In this document: positions 46,023 through 54,749 of the stretch, piece after piece
How positions within the stretch are numbered: position 1 is the first letter of the stretch
Layout: each line of letters begins with the position of its first letter
From: an uncultured Fodinibius sp.
GTDB lineage: Bacteria > Bacteroidota > Rhodothermia > Balneolales > Balneolaceae
Assembly: GCA_913056455.1 (NCBI GenBank)
Contig: CAJXMJ010000001.1
Span: forward strand, 930,001 to 994,000
DNA: 64,000 bases
Reading direction: 5' to 3'
Program-made: the position numbers and the translations under genes
Notes under the pieces: model-generated
Told to the model about the DNA's origin: nothing
Database searches by the model: none
The model's input: the letters and a program-made list of their open reading frames with translations, nothing else

Positions 46023-47330
46023 ATGCTCCCTGTAGTTTCAATCGTAGGGCGGCCTAATGTAGGCAAATCTACTATCTTTAATCGACTGATCGGCAGCCGC
46101 AAGGCTATTGTTGATGATCAATACGGTGTTACCCGCGATCGACATTACGGTGAATCGTTCTGGAATGGCCGTGAATTTAATGTTATTGATACCGGTGGAT
46201 ATCTGCCAAATGAAACGGATGTAATGATACAAGGAATCCGGGAGCAGATCCATATCGCTATTGAAGAATCTGATCTTATTCTATTTGTCGTCGATACCGA
46301 AGCCGGTATTACAAGCCTCGATCAATCCGTGGCACAACTGCTGAGGCAGGAAGAAAAGCCTGTATTGCTGGTGGCCAACAAAGCTGATAACGAGGAACGA
46401 GAGCTGAACGCCACAGAATTCTACTCCCTGGGATTTAAGGAATTGCATCCCATATCGGCTTTGAGCGGACGCGGTACGGGAGATTTGCTGGATGAGGTCG
46501 TAAAACTTCTACCTGAAGAGAAGGATGAACCAGAAACATCTGTTCCAAAACTAACTGTGGTAGGACGTCCCAACGTTGGTAAAAGCAGTTTTATCAATGC
46601 ATTGCTGGATGATGAGCGCTGTATTGTGACGGATATCCCCGGGACAACCCGAGACTCCATCAACAGTAAGCTTATTTACAACGAGAAAGAATACATCCTC
46701 GTTGATACGGCAGGGCTCAGAAAGAAAGCCAAGGTTAAAGAAAATGTGGAGTTCTATAGCACTGTCAGAACTGACCGAGCTCTCAAAGAGTGTGATGTTG
46801 CCTTAATAATGCTCGATGCTATGCGTGGTTTTGAAGAGCAGGATAAACGTATTCTGAGAGATGCAGCAAAATATAACAAGGGCATCGTAATTGTCCTTAA
46901 TAAGTGGGACCTGGTACCTGACAAAGACACAAATCTCCACAAGGAGTTCGAAGAGTATGTGTACAGCCGTGTACCAATGATGAAGTATATTCCTATCGTA
47001 TCTATTTCAGCAATACACCGGAAACGTATCCACAGGGTAATAGACGTTGCCGACAACGTCTTACAGGAACGGAAGAAGACGATAAAAACTTCAGACTTAA
47101 ACGATTTTATCGAACGTATTTTAAAAGAAAAATCCTTGCCGGTTCGACGGGGCGTTAAATTAAAAATAAAATACGGTACCCAAGTAAAGGCTAATCCTCC
47201 TGTATTTAAGTTCTTCATGAATAAACCTGAGGAACTGCCGGCCAGTTATCGGCGATTTATCGAAAATAAGATACGTGAAGAGTTTGGATTTACCGGTGTT
47301 CCTATTACAATGAGATTCGTTCAGAAATAA
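46023..47330 (+). CDS. der: Ribosome-associated GTPase Der (EngA)
   Basis: A double-GTPase essential for 50S ribosome assembly. It is 435 residues: G domain 1 with GRPNVGKSTIFNRLIG (about 8-23), DTGGY and NKADN; G domain 2 with GRPNVGKSSFINALL (about 181-195), DTAGLRKKAKV and NKWDLV; then the KH-like C-terminal domain with GTQVKANPPVFKFFMN. All G motifs are intact. It is divergent from the small membrane protein/oxidase pair and leads a plus-strand run. Confidence 0.97.
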   Translation: MLPVVSIVGRPNVGKSTIFNRLIGSRKAIVDDQYGVTRDRHYGESFWNGREFNVIDTGGYLPNETDVMIQGIREQIHIAIEESDLILFVVDTEAGITSLDQSVAQLLRQEEKPVLLVANKADNEERELNATEFYSLGFKELHPISALSGRGTGDLLDEVVKLLPEEKDEPETSVPKLTVVGRPNVGKSSFINALLDDERCIVTDIPGTTRDSINSKLIYNEKEYILVDTAGLRKKAKVKENVEFYSTVRTDRALKECDVALIMLDAMRGFEEQDKRILRDAAKYNKGIVIVLNKWDLVPDKDTNLHKEFEEYVYSRVPMMKYIPIVSISAIHRKRIHRVIDVADNVLQERKKTIKTSDLNDFIERILKEKSLPVRRGVKLKIKYGTQVKANPPVFKFFMNKPEELPASYRRFIENKIREEFGFTGVPITMRFVQK

Positions 47331-47418
47331 TTGATATTCCTTTTGACGCGAATCGTTGAATCAGTTATTTTTCCACCGAGATCGCGTTGAGCAACAACCA
47401 ATTTTTAATTGCATACTC

Positions 47419-48117
47419 ATGCCAACACCACAAAATTTAGAACAGCCCAGAGCAAATGCGCTCAATGAACAATTTGACCGAGAGCGTTCTTTTTCTCTTT
47501 TGGAAAATTTATATCTGCCCGAAATCTTTAAGGCGCTGTGGTATTCGCTCAAGCAGATGTTCCAGCCTACTATAACGTTGGAATACCCCGAAGAAAAGTG
47601 GGATCCTCCGTCTATATTTCGAGGTCGCCCGGTGTTGGTTGAAGATAATGGCAAAGAACGCTGTGTTGCCTGTGGACTGTGTGCTCGAGCTTGCCCACCG
47701 CTGGCCATAAGTATGCAGGCCAATGAGGATTCCGACGATCCCAAAGAGCGTTATCCTGATTTTTTCGAAATCAATATGCTGCGGTGCATTTACTGCGGAT
47801 ATTGTGAAGAGGTATGTCCGGAAGAGGCGATCGTCATGAGCAAGGACTATGATATTGTTTTTGAATCCAGAGAAGAGGCTATTTACGACAAACAGCGTCT
47901 GCTTGTTCCAAAAGAAGATCTCAAAGACCGCTTAGAGTTCTTGCGTGAATATAAAAATCGTCAGTTTGGTCAATTCTGGGATTTCCAGGAAGAGAATAAC
48001 ATCCACTCTGTACGTGACCGAGATCAAGAGTTTCATTCCGGGCTTTCGCTTGTTGAAATGCTTGAGCAGCAACGTCATAATGATGATGTAGAGCCCGAAT
48101 CTGAATGGGTGAGATAG
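47419..48117 (+). CDS. NuoI-like 8Fe ferredoxin, solitary
   Basis: A protein of 232 residues from ATG 47419; a TTG at 47356 in frame would add 21 atypical residues. It matches NADH dehydrogenase subunit [18 protein letters not shown] (about 31-47), [18 protein letters not shown], then two 4Fe-4S sites [16 protein letters not shown] (about 92-107) and [16 protein letters not shown] (about 131-146), each CX2CX2CX3CP. A C-terminal extension of about 70 residues past the usual end is charged. No other complex I subunit is near. It may be the complex I subunit displaced from its operon, or a related ferredoxin. Confidence 0.8.
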   Translation: MPTPQNLEQPRANALNEQFDRERSFSLLENLYLPEIFKALWYSLKQMFQPTITLEYPEEKWDPPSIFRGRPVLVEDNGKERCVACGLCARACPPLAISMQANEDSDDPKERYPDFFEINMLRCIYCGYCEEVCPEEAIVMSKDYDIVFESREEAIYDKQRLLVPKEDLKDRLEFLREYKNRQFGQFWDFQEENNIHSVRDRDQEFHSGLSLVEMLEQQRHNDDVEPESEWVR

Positions 48118-48124
48118 TCAAATC

Positions 48125-48688
48125 ATGACTGATCGAGAAATCTCACAGGAAGACCTTGACCGTTTAGTTGATGATGCCTCATATCTACAGGATGAGGCAG
48201 AGGCAATGCAATATGTGATCGATGACGTTCCCTATTCAAAGGCACCTCCTGAAGGACGTTCAATAGCGGAAATGCTATTGCTCATTGATCATGCCCAGCT
48301 TTCCTACTATCGGCCGATCATGGAAGAGGCCATCGACAATCCTCGTCCCACGCATCTCGAAAACTTTACCCATTTTAAAGAAAATTTCGAGAAAGATGAG
48401 GAAAAATTAGAGAATGTGCATAAGATCCTGAAAAAGATAGCAAAACATAGGGCAGGGCTTGTAAATGCTATTAAAAACATCTCCCTAATTGACTGGGAAA
48501 CAGTTATTTACAAGGATAATCAACAGATTATCCTTTTCGACTTTATGCAAGAAATGATTCGCTTTGAAAGGGGGATATTGAGAGATATTGCCGACCAGGT
48601 ACGGATTCACAATCAAGACAAAAAACAGCAACGTGATATTGAACAGCGTCGCGCTAAGCGGCCGGATCAACATCCCACCGAAAATTAA
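48125..48688 (+). CDS. DinB-like four-helix protein, tentative
   Basis: A 187-residue soluble, strongly helical protein. Segments EAMQYVIDDVPYSKAPPEGR (about 25-44) and IAEMLLLIDHAQLSYYRPIM (about 46-65) recall the first helices of DinB-superfamily bundles, where His residues bind a metal; only HAQ is clear here. The end is a charged tail rich in Gln, Arg and Lys. It starts 7 nt after the ferredoxin gene. The function is unknown; thiol-dependent transferase chemistry is typical of the superfamily but not shown. Confidence 0.5.
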   Translation: MTDREISQEDLDRLVDDASYLQDEAEAMQYVIDDVPYSKAPPEGRSIAEMLLLIDHAQLSYYRPIMEEAIDNPRPTHLENFTHFKENFEKDEEKLENVHKILKKIAKHRAGLVNAIKNISLIDWETVIYKDNQQIILFDFMQEMIRFERGILRDIADQVRIHNQDKKQQRDIEQRRAKRPDQHPTEN

Positions 48689-48708
48689 TACTGTTAATAC
48701 AAACCTTT

Positions 48709-49335
48709 ATGATCTGGGCAACATTATTACTCATATTTATCAGTGGATATGTTGCTGCTAAATTTTTCACCCTTACAAATAAAAGGGGACGGCTTAAATT
48801 TCTTGGGCTTACGGTTGCATCCATAATATTTACGATTATGCAATTGTCCGTTTTAATGGATTATTTAATGATGGGTCCCAATGTAACCACCGCAGCAGAA
48901 TTTATCGTTGAATGGGGGCATATAACGAGCCTGGCATTTGTACTTAGCTCCTTGGCTATCTTTATCCGGGAATCGAAACCGGTTTTTGCTCAGTTCCCCA
49001 TGATTTATACTGCTTTACCCCTCTTAATTATCATTTCATACTTGTTGGTTCAGGATACATATGCTATTAAAACGTGGCTATTAGCAATTTACCAAGGGGG
49101 AGCAATCATAATAGCACTGCTTATGTATGCTGTTTATACCTATCGCCGTACGGAGTACGCACTAATCTTAGGTGGAGTGATTGTTTTTCTGATTTGCTAC
49201 ATCCTTTTTTGGACCATTTCCGAAATACAGGATACCTATCAATGGATATGGAAGCTACTGGTAGGGGTGGCCATGATCACAAGTATTTTAGGATACGAAC
49301 AGACCGAAAAAGAAACTGCTGTAAATACTGCATAA
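48709..49335 (+). CDS. Integral membrane protein, unknown function
   Basis: A 208-residue protein with about six to seven hydrophobic helices (TLLLIFISGYVAAKFF, TVASIIFTIMQLSVLM, LPLLIIISYLLV, ILGGVIVFLICYILFW, among others) and small loops. There is no signal peptide or known signature. It is 20 nt after the DinB-like gene and 6 nt before the peroxiredoxin gene, so the group from der to the peroxiredoxin may be one transcript. I do not recognise the family. Confidence 0.6.
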   Translation: MIWATLLLIFISGYVAAKFFTLTNKRGRLKFLGLTVASIIFTIMQLSVLMDYLMMGPNVTTAAEFIVEWGHITSLAFVLSSLAIFIRESKPVFAQFPMIYTALPLLIIISYLLVQDTYAIKTWLLAIYQGGAIIIALLMYAVYTYRRTEYALILGGVIVFLICYILFWTISEIQDTYQWIWKLLVGVAMITSILGYEQTEKETAVNTA

Positions 49336-49341
49336 CCTACT

Positions 49342-49812
49342 ATGGCGACAGAAATTAATTCAAAAGCTCCGAACTTTACGCTGCAGAACACTAAAGGTGA
49401 TAAGGTAACGCTATCTGACTTTCAGGGTAGGGCGAACGTAGTACTCTTGTTTTTTCCCGTGGCATTTTCGAGTACGTGTACAAAAGAACTTTGTACTGCA
49501 AGAGATAATATGAAGTTTTATGATTCGCTGGATGCCCAGGTTATTGGAATAAGTGTTGATAGTTTCTTCTGTCTGCGGGAATTTAAAAAGAGCGAAAACT
49601 TAAATTTCACCCTGTTAAGTGATTTCAATAAGGAGGTATCAGCCGAGTATAATGTATTGTATGATGATTTTTATGGCATGAAAGGGGTTTCCAAGCGGGC
49701 ATCATTTGTCATTGACAAACAGGGCAATATACAATTTAAAGAGATATTAGAGGATGCCAGCGAACTACCAAACTTCAAGCAAATCCAAAAAGTGCTTGCT
49801 GATCTTGATTAA
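49342..49812 (+). CDS. Thiol peroxidase of the AhpC/TSA (peroxiredoxin) family
   Basis: A 156-residue thioredoxin-fold peroxidase that reduces hydroperoxides. PDFTL-type start PNFTLQNTKGDKVTLSDF, then LFFPVAFSSTCTKELCTARD (about 33-52), where the peroxidatic Cys is the first Cys in SSTCTKELC. The second Cys, five residues on, could be a resolving partner, as in AhpE/1-Cys relatives this is variable. VLYDDFYGMKGVSKRASFVI is near the end. It is the last plus-strand gene before the cassette-like region and ends 55 bases before a perfect long inverted repeat. Confidence 0.9.
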   Translation: MATEINSKAPNFTLQNTKGDKVTLSDFQGRANVVLLFFPVAFSSTCTKELCTARDNMKFYDSLDAQVIGISVDSFFCLREFKKSENLNFTLLSDFNKEVSAEYNVLYDDFYGMKGVSKRASFVIDKQGNIQFKEILEDASELPNFKQIQKVLADLD

Positions 49813-49866
49813 ATATCTGACTACAGTATTTCCCATAATTGTTAGAAAGCTACTTAGAATACCTTC

Positions 49867-49921
49867 TTCATGATAATACTCTAACTTATTGACATGTAAT
49901 AAGTTAGAGTATTATCATGAA
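49867..49921. terminator. Perfect 24-bp inverted repeat between convergent genes
   Basis: The arms 49867-49890 and 49898-49921 are exact reverse complements with a 7-base loop (GACATGT, itself nearly palindromic). It lies between the stop of the peroxiredoxin gene and the stop of the cupin gene, so a bidirectional transcription stop is the simplest reading. Length and perfection exceed an ordinary intrinsic terminator, and no T run is needed on either side because the arms are A/T rich. A remnant of a mobile element cannot be excluded. Confidence 0.7.
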
Positions 49922-49938
49922 CTATTTATAAAAGGAAC

Positions 49939-50505
49939 CTAGTCCCGGTATTCGACTCCGAACTTATTATTTATCTGTTGCCAATCTTCTCCGGTAAGCT
50001 TTTTACTCGGTTCTCCTGGTGGCACCCCGATAGCCCTAAAGTAATCTTCAAATCCCGACGGACTGTATCCGAATACCATCCTTAGCATGTCGTTGCTTTC
50101 ATTACGAAGGCCGTGCCAAACGTTTCGCGGTACCAATGCCATGCTTCCTGATGTTACATCATATTGCTTCTGCCCAAATGTAAATATACCGCTTCCTTTT
50201 TCTATAAATACAAGTTCTTCCTCCGAAGAATGCCTGTGTACCGGTATTCCGTCTCCGGGCTTAATATCTTCGGTAAGAAGGGACATTGTTTCAATACCCG
50301 TATTTTGTTTGTCTACCTTGATAGTTACACGGCCTTTGCGATCTCCGATTAAATATACTTCTCCTTCATCTGCGTTGAGTACTAAATCCGGATTAGCATC
50401 ACTCTCAGTGTTATAGTTCACAGCAGGCATATTCGGCAACATACTGCCAATACCGAGTAAGCCGGCCGATGTTAGGAACCCTTTCCGTGAAATAGATCTC
50501 TCCAT
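49939..50505 (-). CDS. Exported cupin-domain protein
   Basis: The ATG at 50503-50505 is chosen because GGAGG lies 7 bases upstream; the longer frame from 50565 is ignored. The 188-residue product has an export signal ISRKGFLTSAGLLGIG, Tat-like (one R-K pair). The cupin core spans about residues 60-165: HRHSSEEELVFIEKG carries the metal-binding His-x-His and Glu, and VPRNVWHGLRNES the third His. A DUF-like EDYFRAIGVPPG end follows. The substrate is unknown. It starts the minus-strand run and lies at the edge of the repeat-rich cassette region. Confidence 0.75.
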   Translation of the reverse strand: MERSISRKGFLTSAGLLGIGSMLPNMPAVNYNTESDANPDLVLNADEGEVYLIGDRKGRVTIKVDKQNTGIETMSLLTEDIKPGDGIPVHRHSSEEELVFIEKGSGIFTFGQKQYDVTSGSMALVPRNVWHGLRNESNDMLRMVFGYSPSGFEDYFRAIGVPPGEPSKKLTGEDWQQINNKFGVEYRD

Positions 50506-50539
50506 ATAAATACCTCCGAAACTATCTCTTATGGTAGGT

Positions 50540-50671
50540 GACGTGCTTACGTAAAACCTATGCACGTATTGTTAATGAATTAACTAAATAATGAACGCAA
50601 AGCTAAAAAACCAGAAAATAGGAGTAGAAGCCAAGAAATTTATGCATATTAGGCTATTCCAAAACATCGGT
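50540..50671 (-). repeat. attC-like site F (eroded), 3' of the CPBP protease gene
   Basis: On the plus strand a stretch near 50590-50625 reads AATGAACG...TAAAAAACCA, closely matching the same part of site C (54590-54620), and the preceding TGCACGTATTGTTAAT also aligns with site C. The R-type ends are weak. It starts at the stop codon of the CPBP gene. A 66-codon plus-strand frame here is an artefact of the repeat. Confidence 0.4.
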
Positions 50672-51702
50672 TATCTCTGTTTCAAATACATTTTATCTTT
50701 GAATACAATAAATAAGATGAATGAAATACTTAAGACAGGATATACTATCGAAGAGGGGATGGCAGTACCAACTATGTTGATGGTGGTATGAAGTATTACC
50801 AATACCAATAATTGCCCTTGGGATTTATTATAAACCCACGTTAAAAGTATAGAGGCAGGAATAATGATGATACTTCTGCCTACCATCCCTTCAACAAGTC
50901 CGGAAGAATAAAATCCGTTCAGATGAAGTGGAATGTGCCAAGCATCCCAAAAGAAAGCTATAATGACAGAGGCTACAAGCGGACTATACTTTTTCTGAAG
51001 TTCGGGCAGCATGAAGCCCCGCCATCCGGGTTCTTCCATACCACCTCGAATCAGGGCTGTAACTATAAAAGTAATGATGAATAAATACGTGGCTTGCAAG
51101 GGAGAGTATTCAGAAAGTGGGGCAGGTGATATATTCAACCCAAATAAGGCAGCGAGTCCCCAACTGATGAGATATAGTGAAGCCAGAAAAAACAATACAA
51201 AGATAAGCCAGAACCATGAAATATCAGAAGGAATCAAGGATTGCATTGTAGCGCGTACATGTTGATTGCTTGATCGGGCAGATGATATTACAAAGGCTCC
51301 TGTTAAAAAAGCGAAGAACCCTAAAACAATTACCGGGACAGAAATGAGTGGATCTTCGGATAATGTATCATAATGAGGTATCTCACCGGCCCACATTCGT
51401 AATGACATAATGCCTAATAACATCAGAAATATTATACCTATCAGTTGAAGTCTTTTCCTTGACAAATCTATTTTTATTCCACTTTGCAATTGAAGCGTTA
51501 AAACACTGCCCAGAGCAGGCCCATAACCCCCAATGAAGGTTATAGCCATCATAAGTGCAGGGTTGTCATCAGAGAATGGAATAGCAGCTATCCAAAACAA
51601 CCAACTCCATATAAAAGTAATTAAAAGAAAAGTACTGACGGGGTAAGAATTCGATAAGCTAAATAACAAGCCTCCCTTATTTGATGAAGAATTAGTATTC
51701 AT
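50671..51702 (-). CDS. CPBP family intramembrane protease (CAAX-like)
   Basis: A 343-residue membrane protein with about eight helices. The glutamic-protease motifs are all present: EEPGWRG (EExxxR, about 220-226), FFWDAWHIPL (FxxxH, about 252-261) and LHTTINI (HxxxN, about 308-314). CPBP enzymes process prenylated or small peptides and are common in mobile cassettes; the substrate here is unknown. The stop borders the eroded repeat F, and the MORN lipoprotein gene lies 134 nt upstream on the same strand. Confidence 0.85.
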   Translation of the reverse strand: MNTNSSSNKGGLLFSLSNSYPVSTFLLITFIWSWLFWIAAIPFSDDNPALMMAITFIGGYGPALGSVLTLQLQSGIKIDLSRKRLQLIGIIFLMLLGIMSLRMWAGEIPHYDTLSEDPLISVPVIVLGFFAFLTGAFVISSARSSNQHVRATMQSLIPSDISWFWLIFVLFFLASLYLISWGLAALFGLNISPAPLSEYSPLQATYLFIITFIVTALIRGGMEEPGWRGFMLPELQKKYSPLVASVIIAFFWDAWHIPLHLNGFYSSGLVEGMVGRSIIIIPASILLTWVYNKSQGQLLVLVILHTTINIVGTAIPSSIVYPVLSISFILFIVFKDKMYLKQR

Positions 51703-51739
51703 GAATTATCCCATATTAGTTTTCAAGCTCTCTCAACTC

Positions 51740-51778
51740 AGATAGTATTGGGTATAATCGACAGGCACAATACTATCT
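51740..51778. terminator. 11-bp inverted repeat between the MORN lipoprotein and CPBP genes
   Basis: AGATAGTATTG (51740-51750) and CAATACTATCT (51768-51778) are exact reverse complements with a 17-base loop. There is no T tract. It may slow transcription between the two genes; no repeat of the attC-like family is seen in this gap. Confidence 0.4.
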
Positions 51779-51836
51779 ATATGTTTACCGAAATTTTAAG
51801 GATAAAATATGAAACGGTCAAAAGGAAGGATAAGGC

Positions 51837-52493
51837 CTACTTATCTGAAACCAATTCTCCCATCTCGTAAACCTTCTTGCTGATTATATTTCCTTCTTTA
51901 TCCCATTCCTTAAACGTACCGTGTTTCACATTATTAATATAATGCTTCTCGGACTTTTTCTGGCCATTCTCGTACCATCTAACCAATTTCCCATGTAGTT
52001 TTCCATTCTTTAATGGCATTTCAAACTGTGGCTGTCCATTTTTGTACCACTGTTTCATAACCGTTTGATCAGTTTTTACTCTCCGGGTACCGTCCTCGTC
52101 CCAAGTATGGAATGCCACTTTATCAGATAAATTCTCACCATAGAGGGTTACCATCCTGGGATGGCTATTTCTTTTATTGTAATAAGATGTTTTCATCAGC
52201 CCATTTTCAGTGGTGTAACGGATCGTTGGTACTCCACCGGGGCTAAAAATTTCACCCTCAGAAATCATCCCGTCTTTGAACGTTACATCGGCCTGAACAG
52301 ATCCGTTTTGGTAGGTAGACATATAATGACCCTCGGCCGGTTTTCCGGATTCATCAACATATAGGTTGAGCTCTTCGGAGAGGGAAATATTGCTAAATAT
52401 TTTTTCAACTTTGCCTGTATACTCTTCAGAATTTTTTTGGCTGCAGCCCGTAAATAAAAAAAATATAAATAGTATGGATAATATTTGTCTCAT
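51837..52493 (-). CDS. MORN-repeat (YwqK-like) lipoprotein
   Basis: A 218-residue lipoprotein (FTGC, Cys17). The mature part is made of MORN_2-type repeats: MSTYQNGSVQADVTFKDG, KQWYKNGQPQFEMPLKNGK, LVRWYENGQKKSEKHYING-like and KEWDKEGNIISKKVYEMGE. YwqK-type proteins are annotated as antitoxins in some genomes, but no toxin gene is adjacent, so a surface or sensing role is just as possible. It sits between the CPBP gene and repeat A. Confidence 0.8.
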   Translation of the reverse strand: MRQILSILFIFFLFTGCSQKNSEEYTGKVEKIFSNISLSEELNLYVDESGKPAEGHYMSTYQNGSVQADVTFKDGMISEGEIFSPGGVPTIRYTTENGLMKTSYYNKRNSHPRMVTLYGENLSDKVAFHTWDEDGTRRVKTDQTVMKQWYKNGQPQFEMPLKNGKLHGKLVRWYENGQKKSEKHYINNVKHGTFKEWDKEGNIISKKVYEMGELVSDK

Positions 52494-52589
52494 AATCTTG
52501 ATTAAATTGATGAATAGAGCTATATCTATAAGTCGATATATACTTTGTTCATATCAGACAGATGCTGGAATATCGAATGTGTGATGGAA

Positions 52590-52669
52590 GATTAACCAAT
52601 AAATAGAAGGGAGGCAAGAAGATGGCGAGACCTGACGAGGTGCGTCCCTTTAATGGGCTAATTATAGGG
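52590..52669 (-). repeat. attC-like site A, 3' of the glycosyltransferase gene
   Basis: Plus-strand landmarks GACGAGGTGCGTCCC, TTTAATGGGC and TAATTATAGG line up with site E (GGCGAGGTGCGTCCC, TTAATGCGC). The left end is ATTAACC. The inner part is more diverged than in D and E. It ends about 45 bases from the glycosyltransferase stop. Confidence 0.55.
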
Positions 52670-52712
52670 CGAAGATGTTGCTAATAATTATTAGAGCCAC
52701 CGTTAAAATATA

Positions 52713-53888
52713 TTAAAAATGTACTCGCTGCATTCTACGGAGTTCATCGACAGCATAGAAGGTTCCCCTCCAACTAATTCCTCCTCTTTTAAAACATGCG
52801 AATGTTGAACGAATAAGGGCATACATCGGAAAGAATATACCAAGCGCAGAAAAAAGAAACGGTAAAAGTGGCCTTTCTAATTTATATGAAGCCATGACAT
52901 TGAACGGTATACTGGCTATGATGACTACTGACGATAGTATTTGCACCAAAGTAAACGAGGAAAACAAACCGGCTAAAGGTCCCATTAAAAACAAAAGCCA
53001 AATAATGGGTATTAAAAATCCTTTCCAATAATTGTAATGGGCAACAACACCAATACTGTTTTTTTCAAGCCCCTTTATCATTTTTCCCAACGATCCATAC
53101 CATTGCAGCTCGAGCTGATCAAATGCGTAATAAATTCCCTGTTTCGCACCGTGATCTCTTAACATGCGGGCAATACCCATATCATCAGTTACTTCCATAC
53201 GCAGCCACGCAAAACCTCTTGTTTGTTCAAAAAACTTCCTTCGAAACATATTAAAAGCACCAAAGCCGAAATAATCATCCGATTCGGGATCGGAAACGCC
53301 TTCAATATTTTGTTGGCTAAATAACAGACTTACAAAACCATCAAAGGCGGTTTCATGGAGGAAACCATTATTCTTTATTTTTGGGATACAGGAAACATGA
53401 TCACGATCATGGTGTAGTGCTACTGCCATGATAGATCTGAGTGCTAACTTTTTGTAGCAGACATCTGCATCTGTAGCAAGTACCCAGTCTCCCTTTGCAA
53501 TTTCGTACCCTTTCTTTAAAGCATGCGTTTTTCCCAACCATCCGTCGGGAAGGGTTTCTATGTGAATAACACGCAAATTATCATATTGCGTAGCCAACTG
53601 TTCTATTATTTCGCCGGTCTGATCTGTTGAACGGTCATTGATGGCTATAACTTCTAGGTTGGGATAGTCCTGTTTCAGTATTGACTGCAGCGCGGGACTT
53701 ATTTTATCAGCTTCATTACATGCAGGAACCAGTACTGAAAGGGAAGGAAAAGATGAGGGTTCCGGGGCATTCACCTGATTTATCTTTTGCGGTGCATAAA
53801 TTTGCTTGAGTACAAACCAGTATGCAATCAACCATAATAAACCGGTGATTGCTGAATAACCGGAAACCAGGTAAGTGAAATAATCCAT
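52713..53888 (-). CDS. Family 2 glycosyltransferase, membrane-bound
   Basis: The ATG at 53886-53888 gives 391 residues; AGGAG lies about 10 bases upstream, and a longer frame from 53918 has no such support. An N-terminal helix (about 5-27) precedes a GT-A domain: SVLVPACNEADKISPALQSI (about 51-70), INDRSTDQTGEI and the metal site ATDADVCYK (about 130-138), then EVTDDMGIARML. Three C-terminal helices follow. It resembles HpnB-type and other processive or lipid-linked GT2 enzymes, but the sugar and acceptor are unknown. It lies between repeats A and B as a single-gene cassette. Confidence 0.85.
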   Translation of the reverse strand: MDYFTYLVSGYSAITGLLWLIAYWFVLKQIYAPQKINQVNAPEPSSFPSLSVLVPACNEADKISPALQSILKQDYPNLEVIAINDRSTDQTGEIIEQLATQYDNLRVIHIETLPDGWLGKTHALKKGYEIAKGDWVLATDADVCYKKLALRSIMAVALHHDRDHVSCIPKIKNNGFLHETAFDGFVSLLFSQQNIEGVSDPESDDYFGFGAFNMFRRKFFEQTRGFAWLRMEVTDDMGIARMLRDHGAKQGIYYAFDQLELQWYGSLGKMIKGLEKNSIGVVAHYNYWKGFLIPIIWLLFLMGPLAGLFSSFTLVQILSSVVIIASIPFNVMASYKLERPLLPFLFSALGIFFPMYALIRSTFACFKRGGISWRGTFYAVDELRRMQRVHF

Positions 53889-53972
53889 GAAATCATTTCT
53901 CCTATTGTTAATCACCACTTACAAGCTACAATGATTGAGACGGATTCTAAAGATGGAGAAAATTGTCTGAGC

Positions 53973-54104
53973 CCTATAACGAGATTGGGCATAAGTTGGG
54001 TGCAGGCCAACGTTAATTTAAAAACAAAATGTACTACAGAAATTGACCAGCCCAAAGTCGGCAAGAATGAGTGAGACACGTTCGCTTAATGCGTGTGTTA
54101 GGTG
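53973..54104 (-). repeat. attC-like site B, 3' of a small lipoprotein gene
   Basis: On the minus strand it begins CTAACACACGCATTAAGCG (R''-like) 12 bases after the lipoprotein stop and ends CTTATGCCCAATCTCGTTATAG (R'-like), giving an imperfect dyad of about 132 bases: CATTAAG pairs with CTTATG and CTAAC with GTTA. The middle has TTGCCGACTTTGG, shared with site C. Confidence 0.65.
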
Positions 54105-54116
54105 CACGCGATATAT

Positions 54117-54521
54117 TTATTTGCCTTCTACTGATGTAAAGTTATCGTTAAGTATAATTTGGGAAATTTGGTTGAACTCTTTTTCGGTCTCCCAAGTCGT
54201 TTCTCCATTCTTCTGAGCAACTAATTTAACGATCAATGAGCTATTGCCTTTTAACTTGTGGAAAGTACCATAAAAATTAGCTGTACTTACCGTAAACTCG
54301 AATGGTGTTGCTTGTGAATCAGCAGGTGCCGAACCATTCCATTCACCAATATTTATGGCTTCAAATATTACCGTACTATCTGGATTAGAGGAAGAAATAC
54401 TGATGGTAATATTTTCCTCTATAATAGCGGCCTTTTTATTCTCATTTTCTGAGGAATTAGAGCATGCAATGAAAGTGAATAATATGGCAAAAGTTGCAAT
54501 CCCAAGATGAATAGTTTTCAT
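54117..54521 (-). CDS. Small lipoprotein of unknown function
   Basis: A 134-residue lipoprotein (TFIAC, Cys20) with a short acidic linker, then a beta-rich mature domain (NITISISSSNPDSTVIFEAI, PFEFTVSTANFYGTFHKLKG, SSLIVKLVAQKNGETTWETE). There is no recognised family. It lies alone between repeats B and C, with a repeat directly after its stop, the arrangement expected of a gene cassette. Confidence 0.65.
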   Translation of the reverse strand: MKTIHLGIATFAILFTFIACSNSSENENKKAAIIEENITISISSSNPDSTVIFEAINIGEWNGSAPADSQATPFEFTVSTANFYGTFHKLKGNSSLIVKLVAQKNGETTWETEKEFNQISQIILNDNFTSVEGK

Positions 54522-54540
54522 AGTAAATAGTTTAAATTTT

Positions 54541-54667
54541 GTTAGGTAATGCGCATGAGCTGCACGCTAATAAATGTTGAGTTGATAAACAATGAACGGA
54601 GAGATAAAAAAACCAAAAGTCGGCAGAGAGAGGGCGAGGTGCGTCCTCGTTAATAGGTGGGTAGGTT
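54541..54667 (-). repeat. attC-like site C, 3' of the BspA-like gene
   Basis: On the minus strand it runs ATTAACGAGGACGCACCTCGCC, whose CGAGG/CCTCG halves form a small stem, then TGCCGACTTTTGGTTTTTTT and GCTCATGCGCATTACCTAAC. It shares its core with A, D and E and its TGCCGACTTT part with B. The terminator of the BspA-like gene separates it from that gene's stop. Confidence 0.6.
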
Positions 54668-54699
54668 TCTTTAACTAACTATTATATTCTTTAAAAGTA

Positions 54700-54725
54700 A
54701 AAAGGCGGCCCGAAAGCCGCCTTTT
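54700..54725 (-). terminator. Intrinsic terminator of the BspA-like lipoprotein gene
   Basis: A perfect 10-bp stem AAAAGGCGGC/GCCGCCTTTT with a 6-base loop lies 24 bases after the gene's stop, with T runs on both strands. It is a strong, possibly bidirectional terminator, unusual inside a cassette. Confidence 0.85.
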
Positions 54726-54749
54726 CTTCATTTTCCATATTTTCGTCTA

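Noticed and set aside
50591-50791. A 66-codon plus-strand frame
   Set aside because: It spans an eroded repeat and the end of the CPBP gene; composition is not gene-like.
51837-52493. Toxin-antitoxin module from the YwqK-like gene
   Set aside because: No toxin-like neighbour; MORN repeats plus a lipobox suggest another role.
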